Positions 1 to 12,800 of a stretch of 64,000 bases of DNA are shown here, piece after piece. Below the pieces are notes generated by a model. The model searched no databases and was not told the origin of the DNA. It saw nothing but the letters and a program-made list of their open reading frames with translations. Every line of letters starts with the position of its first letter. Positions within the stretch are counted from its first letter, which is position 1. The stretch is from positions 124,001-188,000 of the forward strand of contig JAGQDJ010000079.1 in assembly GCA_022885665.1 (NCBI GenBank). Reading direction: 5' to 3'. Made by a program: the position numbers and the translations under genes. The stretch is from Triops longicaudatus (Eukaryota > Arthropoda > Branchiopoda > Notostraca > Triopsidae).

Positions 1-508
1 AAACCAGGTGAGGTCATAAGAATTGGTTATGCCTAGATAGACGAGAGCTTGCTCCTGTAAAAACTGAAGCCATTCGAACAAAACAGGGCCACCCTTCGCA
101 GAATCTTCCCAGATGCGATCCAGCTCTTCGCAAAGTTTGGAAAGTTCGTGACGGCTCAGCCATTTGCATGACAATGTATATCTAGGTGCTGTTTCACTGG
201 GATAATTTTCCGGCAACAAAAAGTGAAGAATAACAGGTGGCAAATGATTGATATCAAGCGCAAAACCTTCGTTTGCACTGTCACCTGGAATCAGATCAAC
301 TATTTCGTAAAGGTGATTTGGAAAATGATATGGAAATCATCTTACCATTCTCGATTGTACAAGTGATCTTGTAAGTGTCTGGTATGTCAGGGTTGGCTGC
401 TAGTTGTCCACAAAGCGGCTTTGAGGATTCATCAGCTCTGAACACTTCTTGCTCATAAATACTTGACAATACAGTAATCTCCTCCTGTTGGGCCTCCAAA
501 TCTCCCAT
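1..508 (-). CDS. RNF14: RNF14-type RBR E3 ubiquitin ligase, N-terminal RWD part (partial)
   Basis: RNF14 (ARA54) is an RBR-class E3 ubiquitin ligase; its N-terminal RWD domain binds partner proteins, and the RING-IBR-RING that transfers ubiquitin lies further on. Here only the N-terminus is present. Exon 1 runs 508-346 and starts MGDLEAQQEEITVLSSIY, a typical RWD start. A 61-bp intron (GTAAG donor at 345, CAG acceptor at 285) leads in phase to exon 2 (284-1), which carries the RWD motif NYPSETAPRYTL and then KWLSRHELSKLCEELDRIW and FEWLQFLQEQALVYLGI. The same order and spacing occur in RNF14 of other animals. The RING domains would lie beyond the left edge. A TTTTCAG acceptor just upstream of the start (about 524) suggests a 5'-UTR intron. 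The gene diverges from the P450 gene, with 1.25 kb between starts. Confidence 0.88.
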
Positions 509-1761
509 TGCGTCGGTTGTAACTGAAAATACAAACTGTGTAATTATAATCAGCTAACAAGGAAGCGGTACACGTCTACTAGTTGAATATTCCTATCGTG
601 TTTCATATGATGACTTCGATTTTGTCGGAATGTTGTGGTTCGTATTTGTGTAAGTGAAAAGTAACCATGGATACGTACGATACAAGCTTATTGACCAACG
701 AGAATAAGGAGAGCAATACGTGTTAAACCGATCGAGTACTTAATAATCGTGGTTCGCACGCAACAGTTTTTATGCCGATTTGCGCACGTGCCTGAATGTT
801 TTGTAAAATCGTAATTTAAACCCATTTGCATGGCTACAAAGAGAGCACCCTCGATATGAAAGCTAATTTACTGTTTTACCCTGTAGTTTTCACGTTAAAA
901 GCACTAGTGCTTTTCAGTGGCACTTGTCACGAGACTGGAACACTTGAAATACACGTTGAGTTGGGTTACAAAACACAACTGTAAACATTCCGAAACGGAC
1001 CAACGGCGAGTTTATTTTGTCCCGCTTGTCTCTTAACTTAACGCCGCCAACTTTTAAACTCGCGAGAGGGATTCTTGAAGTCGACTTACTATTTTTAAAT
1101 GCAGTAATTCAGTGCAAGCTCACCGGAAGAATTAATTAAGTTTTTATTTACAGCTGTATCATTATCTGAATAAGTACCAAAGACTTGAGTTAAAAGTTAA
1201 CTTCAATGGATTTTAAACGAAATTAAGTAATAAAGGGTCTTCCTTTAACTAAAGGTTTGCTTTGTGCAACCCCATTATTGTTATATTCAGGAGAGTTTCA
1301 CAGATCATAGTAAAATACAAAACGCATGTTTTTGTGTCGAAAAATTTTGTGTCCTTATCTTTTAAAAAAAAACGAAAAAGGTTTAACATTTTGAGGCTTG
1401 GAGACTTCTTTCACAAGTATGAAACCTCCTTAAGATGTATAATGCAACTTTAATCCAAGAAATGAGCAAGCATTACCACAGTAAAAGTAAAATTTGCGAA
1501 AGCTTTCGAAAAGTGATTTGCTTTCCGTGCTCGCAAACGGGACAGATGGTAAGAACGGAACGGACGATACGAGACAATTTAGCACGGAACCAATCTTGGC
1601 GAGCAGCAATAATGGGCAGGAATCCAGTCCGTAATCCAGCCCCTTTCGCTATATCCACGTGTTGAAGCGTGGCTGTTGCTGTTCTAGTAGGCGGTGCTAA
1701 AATTGTTATTTCTAAGTTCTATTTGCATTGTTGTTCGTATTGATAAGAGTGTTCGTGTGAC
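509..1761. other. Intergenic region between divergent RNF14 and P450 genes
   Basis: About 1.25 kb of AT-rich DNA without a recognisable coding exon. It must hold the two divergent promoters and probably an untranslated RNF14 exon. I see no clear TATA box, repeat or RNA gene. Small open frames at 1262-1665 show no family resemblance and look like chance. Confidence 0.5.
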
Positions 1762-3677
1762 ATGTTTTTCCGTGACAGTTTGAAAGCTTTATCTGTGCGA
1801 CGTCGCTTTACACACAGCTACGCCCAGATTCCAGGTCCAGTAGCTATACCGGTTCTCGGTCACAGTTATATGTTTAGTCCTTTAGGTACGAGAAATATAA
1901 TTTTTGTATCGTTTTCTGTTTAGCTTTTAAACATTGCTTTTGCAGGACGTTACAAACATGATGAACTTACCAAAGCCCTTGCCGACCTGGCAGCCAAATA
2001 TGGGAGAATCTTCAAATTGAAACTAGGGACTAATATTGTTGTAGTAAACGATCCGGAGGGATCTTTGAAGATTTTTCAGCATGAAGGAAAATTTCCTGTA
2101 AGGCCCACTTTCGAGGCCCTAAAACATTTCCGCGAAAAAGAATTTGACTGTGCTGGTTTGGTGACAGAGTATGTTTATTTTTATTCGTCTTACGTTGTTA
2201 ACCGTGGTGAGGGGTTTAACCAATAATGTCTCAGAAGTTTTCAAGGAAAATCTGGTATCACAGCAATGGTCCGAATTGGTACCGTTTGCGGCAGTTTGCA
2301 GCACCAATGCTGAAGCTCAAACTTGTGCAGCATTATTGGCCAAGACAGGCAGTCATTGCTGAAGATTTCGCGCAATACTTGGACGAAACGGCAAAGAAAG
2401 AAGTGATTGATGATTTCCTGAAGCATGCTTTTTTATATGCTCTGGAAAGTAAGAAACATTCTAAGCTGTCCTTACCAAAACTAAGATGGACAAAATTTGT
2501 AAACAGGTGTTAGCGTATTTTGCTATGGAAAGCGTATTGGCTGTTTTTCCACCAAGGCCGATTATTGCAATCGTATAACACAAGTGAACGAGGAGTTCTT
2601 GGAAGTTTTGGGTCCGTCGATGTTCGAGCCACCTCTGTGGAAGTACTTCCCTACCAAAATTTATAGAAGAATAGCAGACTCGCAAAGATTTATGACAGAG
2701 TAAAATCAAGCATTTCAATAAAATAATAATAATAAAATAAATCGACATTCTAACAAAATTAGGGTTACAGTCAAGTATCTGCATGAGGCAAAAACTGAAA
2801 TGCAGAATGACCGTGAAAAGTTTGCTAAATCGGAACCATTTCTCTTTCATTTGCTAAATAACCCTGATATTAAAGACAACGAAGTTATTGTCTTGATAAC
2901 GGAGATCTTCCAAGGTGGCATAGATGCTGTAAGTTCATTTAAATAACGATGTATTTGTCACCCAAAAAAATCGTTCTTTTTTCATGTGCAGACAGCTACA
3001 ACAATTACTATGATGCTTTATTATCTTGCTCAAAACTGCAGCATTCAGGAAGAATTATTTGAGGAGCTGCAGGAAACTCCGTTAGCACCGGGTGTATATC
3101 CACCACTCCTTAGAGCGTGTTTAAGAGAGACAATGCGTTTGTTTCCTACCGCGTCGGCTAGCTCTCGCATACTCAATTCCGATGCTGTCATTTGCGACTA
3201 CGAGGTTCCGAAGGGGGTAAATGCAATTTTTTGTATATATAATGTTGATAATTTCTATCGTCTATTTTTTATTTATTTAGACCTTAGTGGTGTCTTTAAA
3301 TCCTGTTATGTGCCGTGATGAAAAGCACTTCAAAAATGCCAAAAAATTTATTCCTGGGCGCTGGTTGCAAGAAAGTGGCGAGCACATCAATCCTTATATC
3401 TCACTACCATTTGGCCATGGTGCTCGGATGTGTCCGGGAAGACGGCTGGCTGAACAAGAAATCATGCTTGTTGTTGCGAAAGTAACAGGACTTTTCGACA
3501 TATTTGGGTGTTGAATTTATTTGTTCCTTTTTTCAATAGATCATCCAGCGTTTTAGTTTAACCTGCCTGACTAAAGGCGAAATAGGAGAAGTCATGAAAA
3601 CTAACTTGGTACCTGACAAGCCTTTAAATTTCCGATTCACTGCAAGAAATTACAACAGTGTAAATCCCCAAGCGTAA
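1762..3677 (+). CDS. Mitochondrial-clan cytochrome P450, CYP302A1 (disembodied)-like
   Basis: Eight exons join in phase: 1762-1885, 1946-2168, 2264-2448, 2507-2699, 2763-2928, 2992-3216, 3281-3481, 3540-3677; 484 aa. The N-terminus is Arg-rich (SLKALSVRRRFTHSYAQIPGP), as expected for a mitochondrial presequence, followed by the proline hinge and GRYKHDELTKALADLAAKYG. The I-helix reads QGGIDATATT, the K-helix ExxR is RETMR (Glu about 343), and the heme loop is LPFGHGARMCPGRR with Cys about 423. The stretch PGRWLQ...NPYISLPFGHG...RRLAEQ and the C-terminal VPDKPLNFRF resemble CYP302A1, the ecdysteroid C22-hydroxylase, which takes electrons from adrenodoxin in mitochondria. The family (mitochondrial clan) is firm; the CYP302A1 call is by recall and could instead be another member. 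The exon 2/3 junction (weak acceptor at 2263) is the least certain. AATAAA follows at 3835. Confidence 0.85.
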
Positions 3678-4482
3678 AGGAGGATAGAAAACTCAATCGT
3701 CAGTGACAACGGGAAGGTAAACTTGGAAAATGTGCTAGGCTTCACAATACTCCAGTTTCCCTCTGTCTTCATTCTGAACTTTACGCCTCTTTTTACACGG
3801 TCTGTATGGAAAGTTTCTTTGCGATCGGGAAGTTAATAAAACAATAATTCATAACAGATGTTTTCAGTCGCGATCGAACCGTTGAATTTTTCATTGTACT
3901 ACTGAAATTTGCTTTATTGTGTGCAAGGAAGTTAACGTATTATTCTTGTCATGCGGAACTTCGCTGCGTTTTGAACTGAATTACAGCTTTGCTTTGCTCA
4001 ATGACAGCTAATGCCTCGAACGCTAATTGCATAGAGGGATACGAATTGTATATTTAGTCAAAGCAACCAAGGAATTTTCGTACCAAATGCGAAGACTTTT
4101 TTAAGTAAATAAAGACAAATCATTCTCCTTTAGTGCTAGCCAATTACTCTAACGAATGAGCTGCAAGATATGTTAACTTCCGCATGAGCGTAGGAAATAT
4201 TGCCATTGCGTGTGAACAGTGATTAAGCGTACGTTTCCCTAATTGAGTTGGTGATGTAAACTAAGCCTACACGAAGCCTAGACGACGTATTACTATGCTT
4301 ACATAACAACGACAGATTTGTTCTTCAAAGCACACGGAAAGCACGATTTTTTTCTACACTTTCATTTTACGGTCTAATTATTGAGAGACTCAATCCAATT
4401 TCACTTATCAGTTTTTGATTTATTCATGAACTTCCCATACAATAGAGCGAAAAAGTAAGTAAGTCTTATTAAATTATCCTTT
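3678..4482. other. Intergenic region between convergent P450 and CNG channel genes
   Basis: About 800 bp holding the P450 3'-UTR (AATAAA at 3835-3840) and the 3'-UTR of the convergent CNG channel gene. No coding exon, RNA gene or repeat was recognised. Confidence 0.5.
3835..3840 (+). terminator. Candidate poly(A) signal of the P450 gene
   Basis: AATAAA lies 158 bp after the P450 stop codon on the same strand, a normal distance for a short 3'-UTR. Cleavage site not visible. Confidence 0.45.
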
Positions 4483-7067
4483 TTAAGATTGGTTGTCGCT
4501 ATCTCCCTTAGTTTTCTTCAGGGAATCTTCTGTTGGCAGTGAGGAACTTCTTGACTGCGTCGGTTCCACGTGTGACTTGTCATCGCATCTCACAATAGGC
4601 GAAGGCAATGAAGCTTGCCTTGTATGCCTGTCAAATAAAAAGTAGGAATGTATTTGTACTTGTTTCGGAATCTCGTTGGTTACATAGGCGGAACGCCCAG
4701 AAAAATCGATGAAGACGGTGAAGGACGAGATGTTATATCCAACGAGCGGGCCCTGGACTGCCAGAGAGACATACTATTGCAAGTTTCTTCAGCGGTGGAA
4801 GTAAACCGAGTTTCCATTTTGGAGAGTCTTTGCTTCAATTTTTGCTGGCTGCTGGAATATTCGGCTAGCAGGCGAGCGAAACGAGTTTGCAAGTTATCCA
4901 GTAAAGATTCTGGAAATAGAAATTAATTACTTAATTATCATTTGCAGAAACGCTGTAAGCATACCAAGACGCTCGATCTTCTCTTTTGCGCTTTCTTGCT
5001 CGCTTTGAGCTTGGCGAAGGACTTCTTCATCTAACAATCCGTCTTTCACGAGCAGTTGTTTGCCACGTTCCATCAAAGTTTTTCGACCCTCGGGATATTC
5101 TTGCAATGCATCCCAAAGATCGTCCTTGGATAGGCAAAATAAATCCGAGTAGCCTAAACTGCGGACGTTGGCTGTGCGCCGGTTGCCGGTCTTATTTCCA
5201 GCAATATTCAAAATGCTGACTTCACCGAACACACTTCCGGGTCCCAAAGTTACGAACACGGTTTTCCCGTCGTCAGCCACAACACTCAGTTTGCCTCTCT
5301 TCACAATATACATTTCCTTTCCAACGTCTCCTTTGCGGCAAATGTAGTCCCCGGGACTGAACACCTGTAGTCGTAATTTCAGGACGAGTTCTTCCAATAA
5401 CCCTGGCTCGCAATCCTGGAAAATTTTCACTTGCTTTAAGGTGTCTAAGTGAACATGAATAGCAATTTCGGCTTTGAGCTTATCAGGTAGAGTGTTCAAT
5501 ATCTCTTCTTCGTTCAACGATTGCTTGTTCGCCCACAAGTAATCAAACCATTTAATCACCCGTTGCTCCAATTCTCGCGACACTTTCCGGAACTCCATGT
5601 ACTGCTTAATGCCATCCATTCGACTCTGGAACTCCGTACGTGCTGCGTTCATGTTCGTAATCATGCTACCGATGTTACCGACGATGGTGGCAAAGATCAA
5701 GATGCCTACCATGTACTCGCAAATGACGAAGATATATTCCATGTCGTGCTCGGGCGGGGGCGTTTCTCCGATAGTGGTCAAGGTTAAGGTTGACCAGTAA
5801 AAACTGTAAATGTAATGATGAGCTAAGGTGCCATTTTTAATGGACAACACCCAGCCGTCAGAGTCAAAGCCGATGAAATCCGAAAAAGCTAAGTAAATGC
5901 AAGCATTCCAGTGAATAATAATCATGAGGTAGGTCATAACTTTTCCGATACGGAAGGTATTGGGGAAATTGGTGTGGGTCTCAGTTTTATCAAAGAACAG
6001 TAACATGCGTGGACCCCTGAGTAGACGATTCATTCGCACGATGACGGAGCAAGGAGCTCTAGCACATGAAAATATGTCGTTCCACCAAATGTACGCTAAA
6101 TCGGTGGGCAAAATACTGGCGATATCAAAAAAACTACCCGTGGATTTGATATAATGCAGGCGAAGCTTTTTTGCTTCTGTCACCAACAACCCTTGTTCCA
6201 AATAACCTATAGAAAAATGGTTAAATAAAAATGGAATTGAGAAAATAGCCAATTTGTATGTCAATCGTACAGAATTGTACCTTCGTGTGCGTGTATAATG
6301 GTGTCGGCAATGTACAAAACGTCACAGATGTAATCCAGGATTAGCCACACAATTGGGCATATTTCTTGCAACTCCCAAAACACGGCTCGACCAGGGATGA
6401 AGAAATAATTGTACAGCACAGCTAAGCTGACCACCCCAAGCCACTTTTACCCATTCGAGTTAGTAATGCATGAAAGACCGATAATAGTCTACTACAGTGG
6501 TGCTCAAACTTTTTTCACCCAAGAGCCGCGCGCGACATGATATAAAATCTCGCGGGCCTGAATGTTCCGGTTTTGCCAGAATCATGCCGACGTTAAAAAT
6601 GAAATTATGCAGTGGTATACATGAGCGGTATAAATAAGCGGGCCGCATGAGGCACCTTCGCGGGCCGGATATGGCCCGCGGGCCGTAGATTGGGCACCAC
6701 TGGTCTACTACATTTTCTTACCCGGTAATATGCTGTTTGGGTTGTGTCAATAACGAAATCCTTCTTGCAGAGGTGCTGGCCGCAACAAAACGGCGAATCC
6801 TTGTTGGCAGCAGATACCACGGAACATTGGTCAGGCGCTGATGGATAGAATTTATGAAGAAATACCTCAAAGCCGTCTTCTTCAGCCCCATTCACATTTC
6901 GACGACGTCGGTTCTTGGTGCCCACAACCCATGTTCGAAGACGCTGTATTGTGTTTATTGTAAGGGATTCTCTTAACACCGAAATGTATACCACTTACTT
7001 GAGCTATGACGACAACGTTTCGGATATTTGGTTCCTCTTTAGTCCGATCATGTGGCTTGTGGGCCAT
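4483..7067 (-). CDS. Cyclic nucleotide-gated cation channel, alpha-type subunit
   Basis: Six exons join in phase: 7067-6999, 6943-6722, 6443-6281, 6206-4965, 4909-4684, 4627-4483; 688 aa. CNG channels open on binding cGMP or cAMP and pass Na+ and Ca2+ in sensory cells. The N-terminal cytoplasmic part ends TTQTAYYR, followed by S1 (WLGVVSLAVLYNYFFIPGR), S2, the hallmark GYLEQGLLV, an S4-type stretch with IVRMNRLLRGPR, and the pore helix and filter STLTLTTIGETPPP (Glu about 297). This Glu filter and the PPP are typical of alpha (CNGA) subunits. The C-linker and cyclic-nucleotide-binding domain (about 410-530) contain FSPGDYICRKGD and FGEVSILN. A leucine-rich coiled coil after it (EKIERLESLLDNLQ) matches the CLZ trimerisation zipper of alpha subunits. 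The tail is Ser-rich. The start MAHKPHDRTKEEPN was chosen because its exon splices in phase; no earlier start was found. Confidence 0.93.
6495..6702. mobile_element. hAT-type MITE in a CNG channel intron
   Basis: A 208-bp element begins CAGTGGTGCTCAAAC and ends with the near-inverse TTGGGCACCACTG. It is flanked by perfect 8-bp direct repeats, GTCTACTA at 6487-6494 and 6703-6710, the target-site duplication size of hAT transposons. The inside is GC-rich (GGGCCGGATATGGCCCGCGGGCC) and has no coding capacity. It lies in the 278-bp intron 6444-6721 of the CNG gene, leaving both splice sites intact. Confidence 0.9.
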
Positions 7068-9854
7068 AATTTGTTTCCGGTCAATAACTGTGCTGGTATC
7101 GGATAACGATCAGCAAAATCCTCCTCTCGGATTAGAGATGTTAGAAACACTACGGACTCACTTAAAATAAATTTCGATGAAAAACAGACACAGAAAACAA
7201 TGCGCGGTTACAAAACGGTCATATCCACCTTCCCCTTTTCGGTCTTATCTTTCAATAAGCAGTACCAATGCCAGGACATATTTAGCGATAAGGTCAAGTT
7301 TTTAATAATAAAAAATATTGTCAGGTTTCGAAAGCGAGCAACTCTACTCGACTGAGGTTTGTTAGCAACTGAATGTATAGTCACCTGCCCGTATGCATCG
7401 AGAAACACGTTTACAAGCCCGAGTCTGAAGTAACAATGCGGGAAGCTCCGATCCATCCACAAAAACAACTGCACATTCTCACCAATCCTGAGTGAAAGCG
7501 GAAAGCAAGCGGACAATCCAAATTACTTTGCTACGATCACTTTTTAACGCATTCTTTTTGCCGTTTCGCATGTTCACACGGAACGGATGCCCACCTTTAC
7601 GTTCAGCTCACTATTAACGCTTCTTAAAGAGTAACTTAAACCTCAGTGAATCTTAAAATTTTTCCGGTGGCATTCTTTACGTATGTCCGAAGGAGAAATG
7701 AAAACTGTTCACTACATCTGTAATTTTGTCCACGTTATGGCTCCTGTAATGCGAGCTCATCAACGTTTCATCTACCGAGTGCCCTGCATCTAGTCTTTCG
7801 CCCTCAAATCCGTAAAGGCTTGACGGGGAGTCTGGATCGTGTTCTGCAGCACACGTTTCCTAGGTAACATTAGAAGAAACAATTCATTCGGTACAAGTTG
7901 CTAATCAAGCCTTGTTGCCACTACCTTTTTCTCCGTTTCTCTCTTTGCAGTCTGTGAGCTTACAGAAATTGTTATGAAACATGCGCCGACCGACATGCGG
8001 CCAGCAAAAAGCCTGACAACGTTAAGCCAGCTTCAAGGGTGCAACAGACGCTGGTGAAGCCCTTATTGTAGTATCTCCCATGAAATTTGTTTTATCATAT
8101 TATACTTACAACTGTAATACAAGTCTACTGGGTATAAGGTAGGCTATTTTCTAAGTATATTAATAAGCTGGGGTGCACTATCAATATTACACTTGGACAG
8201 TGTATTGCGTGCGCTCTTCTCCAGTCTCTAAGGGAAGGGAACTTATGTCAATTTGCCAAATAAGCATAATATAATACATGAATATGGTTAAGCCCCAATG
8301 CGTGAACGAGCAAAAAAACATCCTCTTAAAACACTACTGCGAGCTGTAAATCATTTTATACATCTGCGAATTGAAGCATATGCTTGACAAATTTCGACGT
8401 TGTGATTTTCAGTGCTTTTGTTGGGAGTTTTACTTGCTTTCTTGACATATTTCTACAGTTCTTTCCTTTCTTTTTTTGCGAAGTCTTATTATACCTACAT
8501 GCGATAACCCATTAACCTGTTCAGAATGCTGATTGCTTACCTCGATAAGTGAACGTTTTCGAAAACATTGTAACAAATGAATATAGTTTAATCTAATTGA
8601 CTAACAATAATACACAAGAACTCCGATTTTGCCAACCGTTAAGGACGGAGAGTGGGGGAGGAAGTTGATATGTCAGAGTTTACAAAAGACACACGTGTTT
8701 AGTACAAGGAATATTTTAAAAAGTTCTATTAAAAAAATAACCAAAAATGAAGTGCCTTTTTCCTTAAGTTGTGTTGTTGCGAGACTACTAATGAGAAAAT
8801 CTCATACAATCCTTGAGTAAAGGCATCAAATTGAGATCGGGGTTGACAAAATCGGAGTTCTATTGGCATTCTATTACATATTTTTATATCAATACGTTAA
8901 ATGGCCTACCTGTTTCTTTGATTTATCCGTTACATCGTCCATTCTTCTTTCTAAAGGTTGAAAAAGCTTTCTGATGACAGTACTTCATTGCTCTAAGAAT
9001 ACGGTGATCCTCACATTTATGCCGTAGACCGGTTCCGCGAAAATACTGCGGACACGCAAACACGTTAACTGAGTCATGCTTAATATGTGTAAGACAGGAA
9101 CGCTTTCCTTGTTCCACAGTTTATTTTTAATGAGTTACAAAACATAGCAAGCATTTTATGTTAATTTTACGTAGATAAAAAAGGGTTATTGGTGATGTCC
9201 GAGCAATTTTTAAACTACTGTCGTTACTGAGAGCCTTTAGAGAACGTTGCAGTCAGAGAAGTTAAATGCTGCCTATTCAATGCTTGACTCATTGCATCGG
9301 TCTTCTATTCCAGCGAATTTGCTCTAGTGTTTCACAATTTTGCTTTTCAAAACCAAAATATATGTATTTACAATTATGTTGGAAGGAAGCAAGAGTCTGG
9401 AGTTTGAGCCCCAACGCCGTGTTACGTGTAACTTTTAGGAAACATTTACCAATTCCCGACCGCGTAAAAATGAAACCCCGTAAAACGAAACCGCGTACAT
9501 CGGTTTACTATATGTCCAAATAATCTAAGAATATGTCCAAATAGCCGGGCATGCATGCGTGTCAGCTTTTCAATGCTTGTGCTAGGCAATATACCATTCC
9601 CTGAAGCCCTCCCAAATTTGTTGACGTAGCCACAACGTTCGAAATCGTTCTTCATACTACGAACGGCACACCATTAGAACGTGCAGGTGTCTACTTGACG
9701 GCAGTTGTGTCGCTTTAACTGTGATGGTTTAACCAAGCTTAATGTAACTTCAGCTGATTTTCTTCCATAGTTAATTTACCGAACAGCCTTTCTTTTATTA
9801 CTTTTTTCTTTGCGTAAGTGATATCACGAGATTCTTGTTACGTGATAATCCGCT
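7068..9854. other. Intergenic region between divergent CNG channel and OGT genes
   Basis: About 2.8 kb separating two divergent start codons. Two short direct repeats of ATATGTCCAAATA sit near 9510-9543. Open frames at 7208-7516, 8629-8820 and 9266-9523 have no recognisable motifs and are unlikely genes. Promoters of both neighbours, and possibly untranslated first exons, should lie here. I saw no tRNA-like B box. Confidence 0.45.
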
Positions 9855-12800
9855 ATGAGGCGTTCGCGGCGACATTTGCAACAAGAGCAGGAACAAGGCA
9901 AAGGCAGCCATTATGCCCAGGAAGACAGTGAGCAGGAAGGTGGTGTGAATCCTTCCAAAGTGTACATTTCGGTAGACGGTTTACAGCTAGTTCAGCAAAT
10001 CATGCACACTCAACAGTTGCAAGGCCAACATATACCAACAAGTATAATCTTGAAATTGCCGGAACAAATTCCAACCATAGGTAAATTTCTAAAAGTGTAC
10101 GATCTTTTGGCTCGGTGTACGACAAGCTGAGCCAGCTAGGCAAGCAGCTAGCCGTACCGTTAACCTTGAAGATTGAGTTTTTCGTTGCATGATCTAGAAT
10201 AAGTATGCTACGTAATGTGTGTTTATTACTTTAGTCAAAGTCTGTGTCCTGTGCTGCATGTTTTAAACGCGACAATGTTTGTTAGGTTCATTGGCAGAAC
10301 TGTCTCATCGTGAGTACCAAGCAGGTGACTACGAGAATGCTGAACGCCATTGCATGCAGTTATGGCGTCAAGAGCCCAACAATACGGGAGTACTGCTTCT
10401 CCTGTCCTCCATCCACTTTCAATGTCGGCGGCTTGACAAGTAAATTTGTAATGAGTCAGTGGACTGTAGCTTATAGAGAATTATTTTTAAGGTCTGCCCA
10501 GTTCAGTACGCTCGCCATTAAACAAAACCCATTGCTTGCCGAAGCCTATTCCAACCTAGGAAATGTTTTTAAAGAGAGAGGACAGCTGGCAGAGGCTCTT
10601 GATAACTACCGCCATGCTGTTCGCTTGAAGCCTGATTTTATTGATGGCTACATTAACTTGGCTGCCGCTCTAGTAGCCGCTGGTGATATGGAAGGTGCCG
10701 TGTCAGCTTATGTATCGGCTCTTCAGTACAATCCGGTATAAGACGTTACAGAAGATATTCCCTGGTAGACTTAACTAATGCTTTTGTTTTACAGGATTTA
10801 TATTGCGTGCGTAGTGATTTGGGAAATCTACTGAAAGCTTTGGGTAGGCTGGACGAGGCAAAGGTAAGTTAAGTTTTTGGTATGGCTCGGCAAAATTTGG
10901 CGCGTATTTTCATTTACTAGCACTTAAAAAAACTGTCTACATAGTCTCGTTAAGCAGTGTCGAGAGCACTACCGCATATTGTAGACATACCTTTCACTCT
11001 CTTTTCTTATATGGATAATGGCTACCCAGTTGCGGTGAACTAATCTAAACTTTGCTTTATGTTGAAGGCAAGTGTTTCAGTACTGCCCTAAATTGCACTT
11101 CCGTTGCGTGATTATCTGCGTGTCGTTTCGACATAGCAAGGCTTCTTCCTTGGAGTGAGTCAGCTGTTCAACGAATTAACTGCAGAAGCGTAGGTTGGAA
11201 TGAATGGGGTGTGAATGAAACTGAAACTGCGCAGCGAATTGTTATTAGGGAACATCGAGTAGTGTACCTGCGGAAGAGGACAAACCTCTGGCTGTTCACG
11301 GCTGATTACTCTTTGCCCTCCCCTTAGCAACCCATCTCCACAATGTTGCACCTGAGAGATTGAGTGTGTTAGATGCGTGAAAGTTGGTTTCCTTGCGCTG
11401 GCGATTATTTATTGCGAAACGGTTGCGTCTCAACACTGCTTAACATCTTGGCCCATACGCTTATGTGTTCCTAAGTTCATAATCGTATTATTAAGGAAAA
11501 AACGATTTATCTCATTTGCACATCTTGTATACTTCCTTGCTGCTCCTGGCATTATTTATTTATTAAACATAGACACGAAAACATGCATTATTTCCTTTAC
11601 CCATTAACTGACCTTCGGTATTCACAGATGTGTTTTCTTTCGCTTACGTTTCTTTTCATGAAAACACATTTATCACGAGTTATCCTTTCCTTTTTCAGCT
11701 TTGCGTCATTCTTATTTTTTGCAGCACCTTCCATTATTCCGCTGTATGTTTATGAAATTAGCTTTGCCTTTCGAAATAGCTGTTACTATCTAGCGTACGC
11801 AAAACAAGGCCGACTGTCCCGAGAAAGAACGAGAAAAAAACGTGCAAAGTACCCCGCCGTTAGCTCATATTGCTATTATTTCATTATTTTGTGGTAAGTG
11901 AAAATAATATCCTATCCAAATTTTGTTTCTTTTGTAGAAAAAAAGCAGGCTGGCTGTCACGTGGCTGATGGACACGACACGTTGTCCTTTAATCATTGAC
12001 AAGTTTGATAACAGGATAAATGCCCGGATATGATCGTCGCAGCAATAACGCGTTATTTATTCAGGGGCGTAAGGTGAGGGTTTGATGCAGAAATCCATCG
12101 CGAGGCGCAATGCGTAAATGCGCTGATTTTTTTCCCGTTTTGACCTTCTAAAGGTTGCATTACTATATGGGTGCATTTATGCTGTCCCAGAGCTGGCCAT
12201 GGAAGGGAGTTGTGAACGGATCAAGCACGGCTACTCCTAATCCATGGACCCAGCTGCGCTGTAGGGATTGCGCTTTATTTTGACGCGCAGCGTACTCTAT
12301 TACCTTTCCTGCCATGTTATTTTATTGTGTGGTTGATAGCTGCAAGATTTACAAGAATATGTATTGATCTTGGATTTTTTTGCTTATCAGGCTTGTTACC
12401 TGAAAGCTATTGAAACACGACCGGACTTTGCCGTAGCCTGGTCCAATTTAGGCTGTGTTTTCAACGCTCAAGGCGAAATCTGGCTCGCTATACATCATTT
12501 CGAGAAAGCCGTTACCTTGGATCCCAACTTCCTTGACGCTTATATCAACTTGGGGAACGTCCTCAAAGAGGCTAGGATATTTGATAGGTAAGTCAACCCT
12601 TTACTACCGTTTAAGTTCGCTGCGTGTCATTTCTTTTTTGACACTGAGATACGATTCCTCTGTATACGTTTATGTAGTAACTTAAGAACATTTTTTGAAA
12701 TATTAGGTACTATGTAATAATAATTCTAAATAAATTAGTGAACAAATCTTGGAATTTTGGAAAAGACCAAGCAGTTATTGAAAAATTATTAATTTTTTTT

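Noticed and set aside
7208..7516. 102-codon minus-strand frame upstream of the CNG channel
   Set aside because: No motifs, no splice partner, and it does not join the CNG first exon in phase.
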